Shown piece by piece: positions 35,196-43,046 of a stretch of DNA of 64,000 nucleotides; the first letter of the stretch is position 1, and every line of letters begins with the position of its first letter. Below the pieces are notes generated by a model that saw only the letters and a list, made by a program, of their open reading frames with translations, was not told the origin of the DNA and searched no databases. Origin of the DNA: Streptomyces camponoticapitis (GTDB taxonomy: Bacteria; Actinomycetota; Actinomycetes; Streptomycetales; Streptomycetaceae); NCBI RefSeq assembly GCF_014646115.1, contig NZ_BMMV01000006.1, positions 62,001 to 126,000 of the forward strand, given 5' to 3'. Both the position numbers and the translations under genes were made by a program.

Positions 35196-35657
35196 GAGGG
35201 CCTTCGCGCGGCCATCGACATCCGGCGCGAGTACCCCGGCACGGGGGTGCTGCTCTTCTCCCAGTACATCGAGACGAAGTACGCGACGCGGCTGCTCGCT
35301 GCCGGCTCGGCGGGTGTCGGCTATCTGCTCAAGGACCGGGTGGCGAATGTGGCGGAGTTCACCGACGCGCTGTCCCGTGTGGCGGCGGGCGGCACCGCGC
35401 TCGACCCGGAGGTGGTCACCCAGCTGGCCGGGGCGAGCAGCCGCGCCGCCGATCTCGCGCCGCTCACGGAACGGGAGCGCCAGGTGCTCTCGCTGATGGC
35501 GGAGGGCCGCTCCAACGCGGCGATCGCGCAGTCGCTCACTGTCTCCGCGGGCACCGTCGAGAAGCATGTGGCCGCCGTCTTCGACAAGCTGGGCCTGCCG
35601 GCGTCGCAGGACCTGAACCGACGGGTACTCGCGGTCATCCGCCATCTGCACGCGTGA
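35196..35657 (+). pseudogene. NarL-type response regulator remnant (receiver N-terminus deleted)
   Basis: The frame resumes as EGLRAAIDIRREYPGTGVLL, then FSQYIETKYATRLLAAGSAG and the receiver Lys in YLLKDRV, followed by a complete LuxR helix-turn-helix (LTERERQVLSLMAEGRSNAA, SAGTVEKHVAAVFDKLGLP). The first 60 or so receiver residues, including the phospho-acceptor Asp, are missing. A GTG at 35244 could restart translation and give a DNA-binding domain with half a receiver, so residual unphosphorylated regulation is possible. The fragment lies just where the kinase's partner should be, confirming that one ABC/two-component locus has collapsed. Confidence 0.82.
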
Positions 35658-35664
35658 CATACCG

Positions 35665-36618
35665 TCAGCCGCCTTGCTGATGCCGCTCCTCGGGCGGTTC
35701 TCCGGGACCGCCGTGGGAAGTCCGCTCGGACCGTGCCGCGTCGCGCAGATGTTCCGCGAGAGCCGCGGTGGCCTTCCGCGACGTCCCGGCCTTCGCGCCC
35801 CAGGCCAGCAGATGGAGCCGGCGCGCCCAGGGTTCGTCCAGTTCACACACGTCGAGCGGCCGGCCGGGGTCGACGGTGCGTCGCGGTACGACGGCGAGCC
35901 CGACCCCCGCGGCGGCGAGGGCGACGAGGATGTTCAGGCTCGCGACGGTCGTGCGGTAGCGCACCACGGGGGCGTGCGGGCCGAGGTTCTTCTCGATCCA
36001 CCCGCGCAGCGAGGAGTCGGCGTCGAGACCGACGAGGGGATGCTCGGCGACCTCGCTGTAGGTCAGGCCGGTTCGCCCGGCGAGGATTCCGCCGGCCTGG
36101 CCGACCACGACGAGGGAGTCGTCGCCGAGAGGCTCCATGTCCAGGCCTCGGTCGCGGGCCTCCTCGTCGTCGATGACGATTCCCAGGTCCGCCTCGCCGT
36201 CGGTCAGCATCCGCAACGTCTGCGGGGTGCGGCTCTCGGAGACCCGGACGTCGACGTCCGGGTGCGCGCGGAGGAACGAGACCAGGGCCCGCGGTACGAA
36301 TCCCTGCATGGCGGAGCCACCGCCCAGCAGGGTCAGCGGCGCGGCCTCGGAACGGGTGTAGCTCGCCACCGCGCTCTCCAGCCGCGCCGTCTGGGCGAGG
36401 ACGTCGCGTGCGTGGCGGGCCAGTGTCGTCCCGGCCGGGGTGGGACGTACGCCCCTGCGACCACGGATCAGGAGTGCCACACCGGCGGTGTGTTCGAGCG
36501 CGCGCACCCGCGCGCTGGCGGACGGGAGACTCAGATGTACCCGGCGGGCGCCTCCCGTGATCGACCCCTCCGCCAGGATGTCGAGAAAGAGCCGCAGGTC
36601 GTCCAAGTCGTAGCGCAT
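35665..36618 (-). CDS. LysR-family transcriptional regulator
   Basis: The 317-residue product has the LysR helix-turn-helix (LDDLRLFLDILAEGSITGGA, RRVHLSLPSASARVRALEHT) and a substrate-binding domain (SAMQGFVPRALVSFL, LGIVIDDEEARDRGLDMEPL, AAGVGLAVVPRRTV). The ATG at 36618 starts the conserved MRYDLDDLRLF; the longer open frame upstream is an antisense shadow. It is divergent from a TauE/SafE permease gene, its probable target, with CAATG-ACG-CATTG (36657-36669) between them as a candidate binding site. The stop lies 7 bases from the convergent regulator remnant. Confidence 0.93.
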   Translation of the reverse strand: MRYDLDDLRLFLDILAEGSITGGARRVHLSLPSASARVRALEHTAGVALLIRGRRGVRPTPAGTTLARHARDVLAQTARLESAVASYTRSEAAPLTLLGGGSAMQGFVPRALVSFLRAHPDVDVRVSESRTPQTLRMLTDGEADLGIVIDDEEARDRGLDMEPLGDDSLVVVGQAGGILAGRTGLTYSEVAEHPLVGLDADSSLRGWIEKNLGPHAPVVRYRTTVASLNILVALAAAGVGLAVVPRRTVDPGRPLDVCELDEPWARRLHLLAWGAKAGTSRKATAALAEHLRDAARSERTSHGGPGEPPEERHQQGG

Positions 36619-36702
36619 CCGCTCCAGCCTAAGGCAGGGGCTGAGGCTGGGTGCGGCAATGACGCATTGTGAACCGCCGGGGAACCGGGTGATGCTCGGC
36701 GG

Positions 36703-37482
36703 GTGACCGAGATCGCGCTCGTCCTGCTGGCCGGTGCCGTCGCCGGAACGCTGAACGCCGTGGGCGGCGGAGGTACGTTCGTGGCGCTGCCCGCGCTCGT
36801 CGCGGCGGGGCTCTCCCCGGTGACGGCGAACGCGTCGTCGACCATCGCCCTCGTGCCCGGGGCCCTGGCGGGTGCGTGGGTCTACCGGCGTGAACTGACC
36901 CCGGTCGGGGGGACATCCACCACCTCGCTCACGGCGGTGAGCGTGATCGGCGGCGCGGTCGGTGCCGGCCTGCTGCTGACCCTGCCGACGGCCTCGTTCA
37001 GCGCGGCGGTGCCGTGGCTGCTCGCCTTCGCCACGCTGGTCCTCGCCTTCGGCCGCCCCTTCTCGCGTGCGCTGAGCGCGGCGACGGGCCGCTCGGCCGG
37101 TACCGGCATGAGCGCGCGGGCTCTGCTGATCGCGCAGTTCGTCCTTGCCGTGTACGGCGGATACTTCGGCGGAGCCATAGGCATCATGATGCTGGCGCTG
37201 TGGAGCATCGGGCTCGGTCTGGACACGGCGGCTGGCAACGCGATGCGGATCGCCCAGGTCGCGGCCGTCTATCTCAGTGCGACCACGCTGTTCCTCGTCG
37301 CCTCGGACGCGCTCGGCAGGCCGCTGATCCTCACCGCGATGCTGTTCGGCGGGGTGGCCGGCGGCTTCGCGGGCGCCCACCTCGCACGCCGACTCCCCGC
37401 GCGGTTCCTGCGCGGCACCATCCTGACCGTCGCCGTCACCATGACCGTCCTCTACTTCCTGCGCGCGACGGGGGGCGGCTGA
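36703..37482 (+). CDS. Sulfite exporter TauE/SafE family permease
   Basis: A 259-residue integral membrane protein with about eight hydrophobic segments and the family's repeated motif: LNAVGGGGTFVALPALVAAG near the start and YGGYFGGAIGIMMLALWSIG in the second half. The family moves sulfur-containing or small organic anions; the substrate here is unknown. The GTG start is divergent from the LysR gene, which probably controls it. The next gene starts one base after its stop. Confidence 0.92.
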   Translation: MTEIALVLLAGAVAGTLNAVGGGGTFVALPALVAAGLSPVTANASSTIALVPGALAGAWVYRRELTPVGGTSTTSLTAVSVIGGAVGAGLLLTLPTASFSAAVPWLLAFATLVLAFGRPFSRALSAATGRSAGTGMSARALLIAQFVLAVYGGYFGGAIGIMMLALWSIGLGLDTAAGNAMRIAQVAAVYLSATTLFLVASDALGRPLILTAMLFGGVAGGFAGAHLARRLPARFLRGTILTVAVTMTVLYFLRATGGG

Positions 37483-37483
37483 C

Positions 37484-37939
37484 ATGGCCGCGGAGGCCGA
37501 GGGCGGCACGGGAGCGCCGTACACGGACGCTGCGCGGGCGAGGCTGGAGATGGCCTTCGCCGCGTACGAGCTGGCCGAACTCGCCCGCACCGCGGTCCCG
37601 ATCGGCGAGTACGAGCTGAGGCCCGACGGTACCGCCCGCTCGGCGGGCTCCGCGTCGGCCGACGCCGCCCAGGTCCTCGCGGCCGCGCTGCGGTTCTGCG
37701 AAGCCGCGGCCGCCTTCGAGCGTTTCGGGGAGGAGCCGCGTTCCGGCGAGACGAAGGCTCCGGCGGGCGTGGGGAGTTGGTGGCGGCCCTACCTGGCCGC
37801 CGCGCCGCTCGAAGCGGCCCGCGACCTCGACGACTGGGTGTTGCGCCACCAGGACGGGGACCGCGATCCCGGCGCCGCGCCGGTGTCCGGCGGCCTGGTC
37901 CGGCGGACGGATCCACCCCGTCCGGGGATCGGCGGGTGA
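37484..37939 (+). CDS. Hypothetical protein following TauE
   Basis: A 151-residue Ala- and Arg-rich protein with no recognised family. It is predicted soluble and largely helical (ARARLEMAFAAYELAELART, DAAQVLAAALRFCEAAAAFE) with a Pro/Gly-rich tail. The start is one base after the TauE stop, which supports a real, coupled gene with the codon bias of its neighbours. It may be an accessory factor of the permease; this is inference. Confidence 0.65.
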   Translation: MAAEAEGGTGAPYTDAARARLEMAFAAYELAELARTAVPIGEYELRPDGTARSAGSASADAAQVLAAALRFCEAAAAFERFGEEPRSGETKAPAGVGSWWRPYLAAAPLEAARDLDDWVLRHQDGDRDPGAAPVSGGLVRRTDPPRPGIGG

Positions 37940-38008
37940 GTCGACGTGGCGCGCCGCGAAGGCCCGGGAGAGGTCGCCGGAGGGTATGGCTCCGCACCCG
38001 TGCTGTCG

Positions 38009-38860
38009 TCAGACGGCCGCCTCCGCCGTGGGGAACGCGGTGGAGCCGCTGACGTCGGCCCACCGCGCGGCCTCGGCGGCACGTTCCTTCGATGCCTTCT
38101 CCGCGTAGGTGACCGCGTCGGCGCCCAGCAGGATCCGCAGCGGGGGCTCGGGGCTGTTGACGATGTCGATCAGGACGCGGGCGGCGCGGGCGGGGTCGCC
38201 CTGTTCCTTGCCCTCGTTCTCCCGGCGGTAGGCGTGCATCCGTCCGACGGTCTGCTCGTAGTCGGGGCTGGGCTCCAGGAGGGTCATGGACGAGCCGGCC
38301 CAGTCGGTGCGGAAAGCGCCGGGCTCGACGATGGTGACCTTGATGCCGAGTGGCCCGACCTCGGTGTTCAGGACCTGGGAGAAGCCCTCGACGGCGAACT
38401 TGGCGGTCTGGTAGGCGCCCATGCCCGCGGTGCCTCCCACGCGTCCGCCGATCGAGGAGAACTGGAGGAAGTGACCGGTGCGCCGTGCCCGCATGTGCGG
38501 CAGCGCCGCGCGGGTGACGTTGACGACACCGAAGAGGTTGGTCTCGATCTGGGCCCGGAAGTCCGCCGGGTCCATGTCCTCGATGGCCCCGGAGTTGGCT
38601 TGGCCGGCGTTGTTGGCGACCACGTCGAGCGAGCCGAACGCCTCGACCGCGACCGCGACGGCGGTGCGGGCGGCCTCCGGGTCGGTGACGTCGAGGGCGA
38701 CGGTACGGACGCGGTCGCCGTAGGTGTCGGCGAGTTCCGCGAGCTTTTCGGGCCGGCGGGCGGTGGCGACGACGTTGTCGCCGGCCTCCAGCGCCCCCTT
38801 GGCCAGTGCGTACCCGATGCCGCGGGAGCTTCCCGTGATCAGCCAGGTGTGGCGTGCCAT
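38009..38860 (-). CDS. Short-chain dehydrogenase/reductase
   Basis: The 283-residue SDR has the cofactor motif WLITGSSRGIGYALA, NNAG in VVANNAGQANSG and the active-site segment FSSIGGRVGGTAGMGAYQTA with Lys in YQTAKFAVEG. The long C-terminal tail and DVTD segment fit NADP-dependent classical SDRs of broad annotation. It is divergent from a TetR gene, with two operator copies between, and is the probable target of that repressor. Substrate unknown. Confidence 0.93.
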   Translation of the reverse strand: MARHTWLITGSSRGIGYALAKGALEAGDNVVATARRPEKLAELADTYGDRVRTVALDVTDPEAARTAVAVAVEAFGSLDVVANNAGQANSGAIEDMDPADFRAQIETNLFGVVNVTRAALPHMRARRTGHFLQFSSIGGRVGGTAGMGAYQTAKFAVEGFSQVLNTEVGPLGIKVTIVEPGAFRTDWAGSSMTLLEPSPDYEQTVGRMHAYRRENEGKEQGDPARAARVLIDIVNSPEPPLRILLGADAVTYAEKASKERAAEAARWADVSGSTAFPTAEAAV

Positions 38861-38875
38861 GATGCGCTCCTTAAT

Positions 38876-38950
38876 ACCTACGTACTAGTTGGTTGGTACT
38901 TCCATGGTGCCTCGCCCCACACCGGTTGGCAACCTACTAGTTGGTAGGTA
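38876..38950. promoter_or_regulatory. Paired TetR operators between SDR and TetR genes
   Basis: ACCTAC-TAGTTG-GTAGGT (38932-38949) is a perfect 6-bp-arm palindrome just upstream of the TetR ATG. A related copy, ACCTACGTACTAGTTGGTTGGT (38876-38897), lies just upstream of the SDR start; both share ACTAGTTGGT. One repressor probably controls both divergent genes. Confidence 0.75.
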
Positions 38951-38960
38951 AGCTGGGTCC

Positions 38961-39551
38961 ATGCCCCGCAATCCGGACGCGACACGAGCCCGCATCATGA
39001 AGGCGGCGACCGACGAGTTCGCCACGTACGGGATCGCGGGCGCCCGCATGGACCGCGTCGCCGAGCGGGCGGCGAGCAGCAAGGAACGCATCTACACGTA
39101 TTTCGGGAACAAGGAACAGCTCTTCGACGCCGTTTTCAGAAACTACGTCGAGGAGTCCCTCGCCGAGGTCGACTTCGACGCGCACGATCTCCCGGCGTAC
39201 GCGGGCCGTATGTTCGACCACTTCGCCGACGACCCCGAGCGGCTGCGGCTGTCGACCTGGTACCGCCTGGAGCGCGCCGGGGCCACGCCTCTCCAGACCC
39301 TGATCGACACCAACGATCTCCGCGTCCGCCGCATCGCCGCCGCGCAGGACGACGGATCGGTCCCGTCCCACTTCAGCGCCGTGCAGCTGCTGGCACTGAT
39401 CCAGGCGCTCTCGACGTCATGGGCGACGATGAACCCGGAGTTCTCGGCCCTGGCCGCGCCGATCAGCCGCCGCAAACGGCGCCGTACGGTGGTCGAGGCG
39501 GTGGCACGCGTCGTCGGCGTCACCGCCGATACTCCTTCCGGCGCCGAGTGA
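38961..39551 (+). CDS. TetR-family transcriptional regulator
   Basis: The 196-residue product has the TetR helix-turn-helix (ATRARIMKAATDEFATYGIA, GARMDRVAERAASSKERIYT, YFGNKEQLFDAVF) and a TetR_C-type ligand domain of unknown effector. It is divergent from the SDR gene, and palindromes lie immediately upstream of both starts, so it most likely represses itself and the SDR. Confidence 0.94.
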   Translation: MPRNPDATRARIMKAATDEFATYGIAGARMDRVAERAASSKERIYTYFGNKEQLFDAVFRNYVEESLAEVDFDAHDLPAYAGRMFDHFADDPERLRLSTWYRLERAGATPLQTLIDTNDLRVRRIAAAQDDGSVPSHFSAVQLLALIQALSTSWATMNPEFSALAAPISRRKRRRTVVEAVARVVGVTADTPSGAE

Positions 39552-39650
39552 CCGTCCTCTGGCCACGCCGGTTCGAATCCCTCACCGAGCGGCACGGACA
39601 CCGGCCCGGACCGGGCCCGCACACCGCCGGCGCCGCACACCGCCGACGCC

Positions 39651-40826
39651 TCACGCCGCCCGGACGGCCAGCCTCGTGCCCAGCTCCAGGATCCGCAGGG
39701 AGCGCTCCGTGGCGTCCGCGAGGATCTCGCTGCTGCCCTCGATCGCCTCGGGCAGCGACATCGGGGCCGGCAGGATCGCGCTGTAGGCGTCGACGCCGAT
39801 CGCCCGCACCAGGTGCGCGCCCGGCCCGATCGTGCCCGCGAGTACGAACACCGGCACCCCGGCCGCATGCGCCCGGCTCGCGACCTCCGCGGGGATCTTG
39901 CCCCGTACCGTCTGGTGGTCGAGCGCCCCCTCGGCCGTGATCACCAGATCGGCGCGCGACAGCCTGGCGTCCAGGTCGAGCCGGTCGAGCAGGACTTCGA
40001 AGCGGGGCAGGAGCCGGCCGCCCAGCGCGGCGAGTCCCGCCCCCAGACCACCGGACGCGCCGGTGCCGGGGGCCGTCCGCAGATCGATCCCCGGCGGCAG
40101 ATCGCGGGTGAGGACCGCCGCCCAGCGCTCCAGGGCCGTCGACAGCACCTCCACACCGAAGGGGGTCGCGCCCTTCTGCGGCCCGAACACCCGCGCCACG
40201 CCGTGGGCACCGCACAGCACGTTGAAGGGGTTGCAGGCCACGAGCAGTTCGGTGCCGGCGAGGCGGTGGTCGAGTCCGGACGCGTCGACGCGGTCCAGTT
40301 CCACGAGCGCCGCACCGCCCGGCGGGAGTTCGCGGCCACGGTGGTCGGTCACTCGCGCCCCGAGCGCCTGGAGCGCTCCGGCGCCCCCGTCCGACGTGCC
40401 GGAGTCCCCGCAGCCGACGAGTACGCGCCGCGCTCCCAGGTCCAGGGCGGCCCGGATCAGCTCACCCACGCCGTACGTGGTGGTCTGCGCCGGATCACGC
40501 CGGTCGGCCGGTACGAGGGCGAGACCGGCGACCGCCGCCATCTCCACGACCGCGGTGATCGGTCCGGGTCCGTCCTCGCCGATGAGGGCGAAGTGCGTGC
40601 TGACAGGGCGCCCGACCGGGCCCGTCGCGGTGCGCCGCACCAGCCGGCCGCCACCGGCGACGGCGAGTGCCTCCGCCGTCCCCTCTCCCCCGTCCACCAG
40701 CGGAATCAGATCGATGTCGGCGTCGGGGATCACCCGCAGGACGCCTTCGGCGATGGACTCGGCCACCTGGGACGCGGAGAGGCACTCCTTGAAACCGCTG
40801 GGGGCGATGACGATGCGGTAGCTCAT
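39651..40826 (-). CDS. Glycerate kinase
   Basis: The 391-residue product matches type II glycerate kinases (GarK/GlxK): IVIAPSGFKECLSASQVAES at the start, PLVDGGEGTAEALA, GCGDSGTSDGGAGALQALGA, GPQKGATPFGVEVL, GTGASGGLGAGLAALGGRL and DLVITAEGALDHQTVRGKIP. It phosphorylates D-glycerate to phosphoglycerate using ATP in the cytoplasm. The ATG overlaps the stop of the SLC13 permease gene (ATGA), so uptake and phosphorylation are coupled. Confidence 0.96.
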   Translation of the reverse strand: MSYRIVIAPSGFKECLSASQVAESIAEGVLRVIPDADIDLIPLVDGGEGTAEALAVAGGGRLVRRTATGPVGRPVSTHFALIGEDGPGPITAVVEMAAVAGLALVPADRRDPAQTTTYGVGELIRAALDLGARRVLVGCGDSGTSDGGAGALQALGARVTDHRGRELPPGGAALVELDRVDASGLDHRLAGTELLVACNPFNVLCGAHGVARVFGPQKGATPFGVEVLSTALERWAAVLTRDLPPGIDLRTAPGTGASGGLGAGLAALGGRLLPRFEVLLDRLDLDARLSRADLVITAEGALDHQTVRGKIPAEVASRAHAAGVPVFVLAGTIGPGAHLVRAIGVDAYSAILPAPMSLPEAIEGSSEILADATERSLRILELGTRLAVRAA

Positions 40827-42259
40827 GGCTGGGTCTCCAGTTGGACGGGCACGCCGAGCAGCGGCCAGACGGCGAGGGCGAAGAGCAGCACGAGTGCCGC
40901 GGTGAGCGGCGCGAGTACGGCCGAGAGCCGCAGGAGGTCGCGCGGGGTGTACGTGGGAGTGCCGGCGGGCAGGTCGGCGAAGAGCGCGACCGGCTTGGCA
41001 GACGCGGGGAGGGTGTGGCAGAAACCGGCGGCGGCGGTCGAGGCGAACGCCGCGGCGACCGGATTGACGCCGGCGGCGAGCGCCGCGGCGATCACCAGCG
41101 GGACGAGCACGGACGACCTGGCGGAACGGGACTGGAGTGCGAGATGCGCCGCCGTACTGATCACGATCACACCGGCGAGAAACATCCACGGCGGCACCGA
41201 CGCCCCGCCCGGCACCCACCCCACCAGCCAGTCGGCGGCCCCCGATTCGGCGAGCGCCGTGCCCATCGCCATGGTCGCGGCCATGAAGAGGAGCAGTGGC
41301 CAGGGCACCGTACGCAGACCGTCCTTGAGGCGCACCGTGCCCAGCGCCGGTGAGGAGGCGACCACGGCCCCGATGAGTGCGACCACCGCGGGCGACACAC
41401 CGTGGAGCGGTTCGCCGCACCACAGCAGGACGACCGTCCCCAGCAGCAGGAGACACCGGGCCTCCGACGGGGTGAGCGGTCCTTCGACCGGTGCGTCGGA
41501 GTGCTCCTGGATCTGTGCCGTGGTGATCCGTACGGGCCCCGTCCGGTCGCCCCGCCGGGTCGTCGTCACCAGCACCAGCTCGGCGGCCAGATGCGAGGAG
41601 ACCACGGCGAGCGGCAGCCCGAGGATCAGCCAGGCGACGAAGCCCAGGTCTTCTCCCGTCCGCTCCCACAGCACACTGACGGTGATCAGATGCGCGCCGG
41701 CGCCGATCAGTGTGGCGACGGCGGAGAGCAGGATCACCGTGGGGAAGAGGAGCGCGAGCATCACCACCAGCCGGGTCCGGTCGGCGAGCGCCTTCGCGAG
41801 CGCCAGGAAGACCGGCAGGGCGAGCGCGGCACGGCCCGAGGTCGCCGGCACGGCGAAGGCCGTGACGACCAGCCCGGCCGTCGTCAGATGCACCAACTGC
41901 CGTACGGTGGCTGCCCCGCCGACCAGAAAGGCGGCGGCGCGGCCCGCGAGTCCGGTCTTGGTGACGGCGGTGGCCAGGACGAACGCGCATATCAGCAGCC
42001 ACACCGTCTCGTCGCCGAGCGTCGCGAAGAGCGTCTCGCTGCTGATCACCCCGGTCGCGGTGAGCACGAGTCCGGCGCCGAGTGCGACGTAGGTGTCGTC
42101 CACCGAGGTGGCGATCCAGACGCAGGTGGCGAGGGGGAAGACGATGAGCGTGAGCCGCGCGTCGCCGCTGAGACCGGGGAAGTTTCCCGGCACGGCGAGC
42201 AGGGCGCAGAGGCTGAGAACGGCGCAGAGGCAGAGGGTCTGCCGGAGAGACAGGGGCAC
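40823..42259 (-). CDS. SLC13/DASS-family anion permease
   Basis: A 478-residue membrane protein with about 12 hydrophobic segments. It resembles divalent-anion:sodium symporters and TRAP-like SLC13 permeases: SDETVWLLICAFVLATAVTK-type segment near residue 80 (here GDETVWLLICAFVLATAVTK), LPATSGRAALALPVF-type region, and a C-terminal NPVAAAFASTAAAGFCHTL. Linkage to glycerate kinase suggests import of glycerate, tartronate or a related acid (inference). It is the first gene of the two-gene operon. Confidence 0.88.
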   Translation of the reverse strand: MPLSLRQTLCLCAVLSLCALLAVPGNFPGLSGDARLTLIVFPLATCVWIATSVDDTYVALGAGLVLTATGVISSETLFATLGDETVWLLICAFVLATAVTKTGLAGRAAAFLVGGAATVRQLVHLTTAGLVVTAFAVPATSGRAALALPVFLALAKALADRTRLVVMLALLFPTVILLSAVATLIGAGAHLITVSVLWERTGEDLGFVAWLILGLPLAVVSSHLAAELVLVTTTRRGDRTGPVRITTAQIQEHSDAPVEGPLTPSEARCLLLLGTVVLLWCGEPLHGVSPAVVALIGAVVASSPALGTVRLKDGLRTVPWPLLLFMAATMAMGTALAESGAADWLVGWVPGGASVPPWMFLAGVIVISTAAHLALQSRSARSSVLVPLVIAAALAAGVNPVAAAFASTAAAGFCHTLPASAKPVALFADLPAGTPTYTPRDLLRLSAVLAPLTAALVLLFALAVWPLLGVPVQLETQP

Positions 42260-42386
42260 GACGATCAGCCTGGGGGTGGGCGGTGAGACCCGAATGAGCC
42301 TTGGGTGAAGGCCGCTTCATGTGCGTGGCGGTCCCGTCGGCCCGGGCCCCGCGCACGTGTACGCGGTCCTCCGCCGTCCTTCGCGC

Positions 42387-43046
42387 TCACGGCATGCGGT
42401 AGCCCATGCCCCGTATCGTCTCCAGCCGCTCCGCCCCCAACTTCCGCCGCAGCGCCCGCACATAAACGTCCACGATGTTGGAGCCGGGGTCGAAGTCGTA
42501 GCCCCACACATGGGAGAGGATCTGCTCGCGTGACAGCACCTGACCGGGGTGGCGCAGGAACATCTCCAGCAGCACGAACTCACGCGCCGTCAGATCCACG
42601 GTCCGCTCGCCGGCCCGTGCGCGCCGCGTCCTCAGGTCGAGACTGAGGCTGCCGCTGCGCAGCATGGTGACCTCCGGCGCGCGCGCCGCCGTACGCAGCC
42701 GGAGCCGGACCCTCGCCAGCAGTTCCTCGAAGCGGAAGGGCTTGGTCATCCAGTCGTCGGCGCCGCCTTCGAGTCCCGCCACGGTGTCGCGTACGGAGTC
42801 CCTGGCCGTCAGCACGATGACGGGCAGCGTGACGCGTGCCTCGCGCATCTCCCGCAGGACGGTGAATCCGTCCCGCCCCGGCAGGCCGATGTCGAGCAGC
42901 ACCAGGTCGAATCCGCCGGACACGGCGTGGTGCAGCGCGGAGTCGCCGTCGTCGGCGACGGCGGTGGTGAAGCCGTTGGCCCGGAGCCCCTTCTCCACGA
43001 AGGAGGCGATCCGTTCCTCGTCCTCGGCGATGAGAATGCGATTCAT
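42387..43046 (-). CDS. OmpR-type response regulator
   Basis: The 219-residue product has a receiver domain (LIAEDEERIASFVEKGLRAN, phospho-acceptor Asp in LVLLDIGLPGRDG, LTARDSVRD, Lys in MTKPFRF) and an OmpR/PhoB winged helix (LTAREFVLLEMFLRHPGQVL, VDVYVRALRRKLG, IRGMGYRM). The start overlaps the stop of the kinase gene. The stop codon is followed by about 125 bases with no gene before the SLC13 start. Confidence 0.95.
   Translation of the reverse strand: MNRILIAEDEERIASFVEKGLRANGFTTAVADDGDSALHHAVSGGFDLVLLDIGLPGRDGFTVLREMREARVTLPVIVLTARDSVRDTVAGLEGGADDWMTKPFRFEELLARVRLRLRTAARAPEVTMLRSGSLSLDLRTRRARAGERTVDLTAREFVLLEMFLRHPGQVLSREQILSHVWGYDFDPGSNIVDVYVRALRRKLGAERLETIRGMGYRMP

Noticed and set aside
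34411-35496. 361-residue kinase open frame taken as a working gene
   Set aside because: It lacks the sensor start and the HisKA_3 helix, and its last 100 residues are the response regulator read out of frame.
35665-37590. 641-residue minus-strand open frame extending the LysR gene upstream
   Set aside because: The upstream half is antisense to the TauE gene and is Arg/Glu/Gly nonsense; LysR homology begins at the ATG at 36618.
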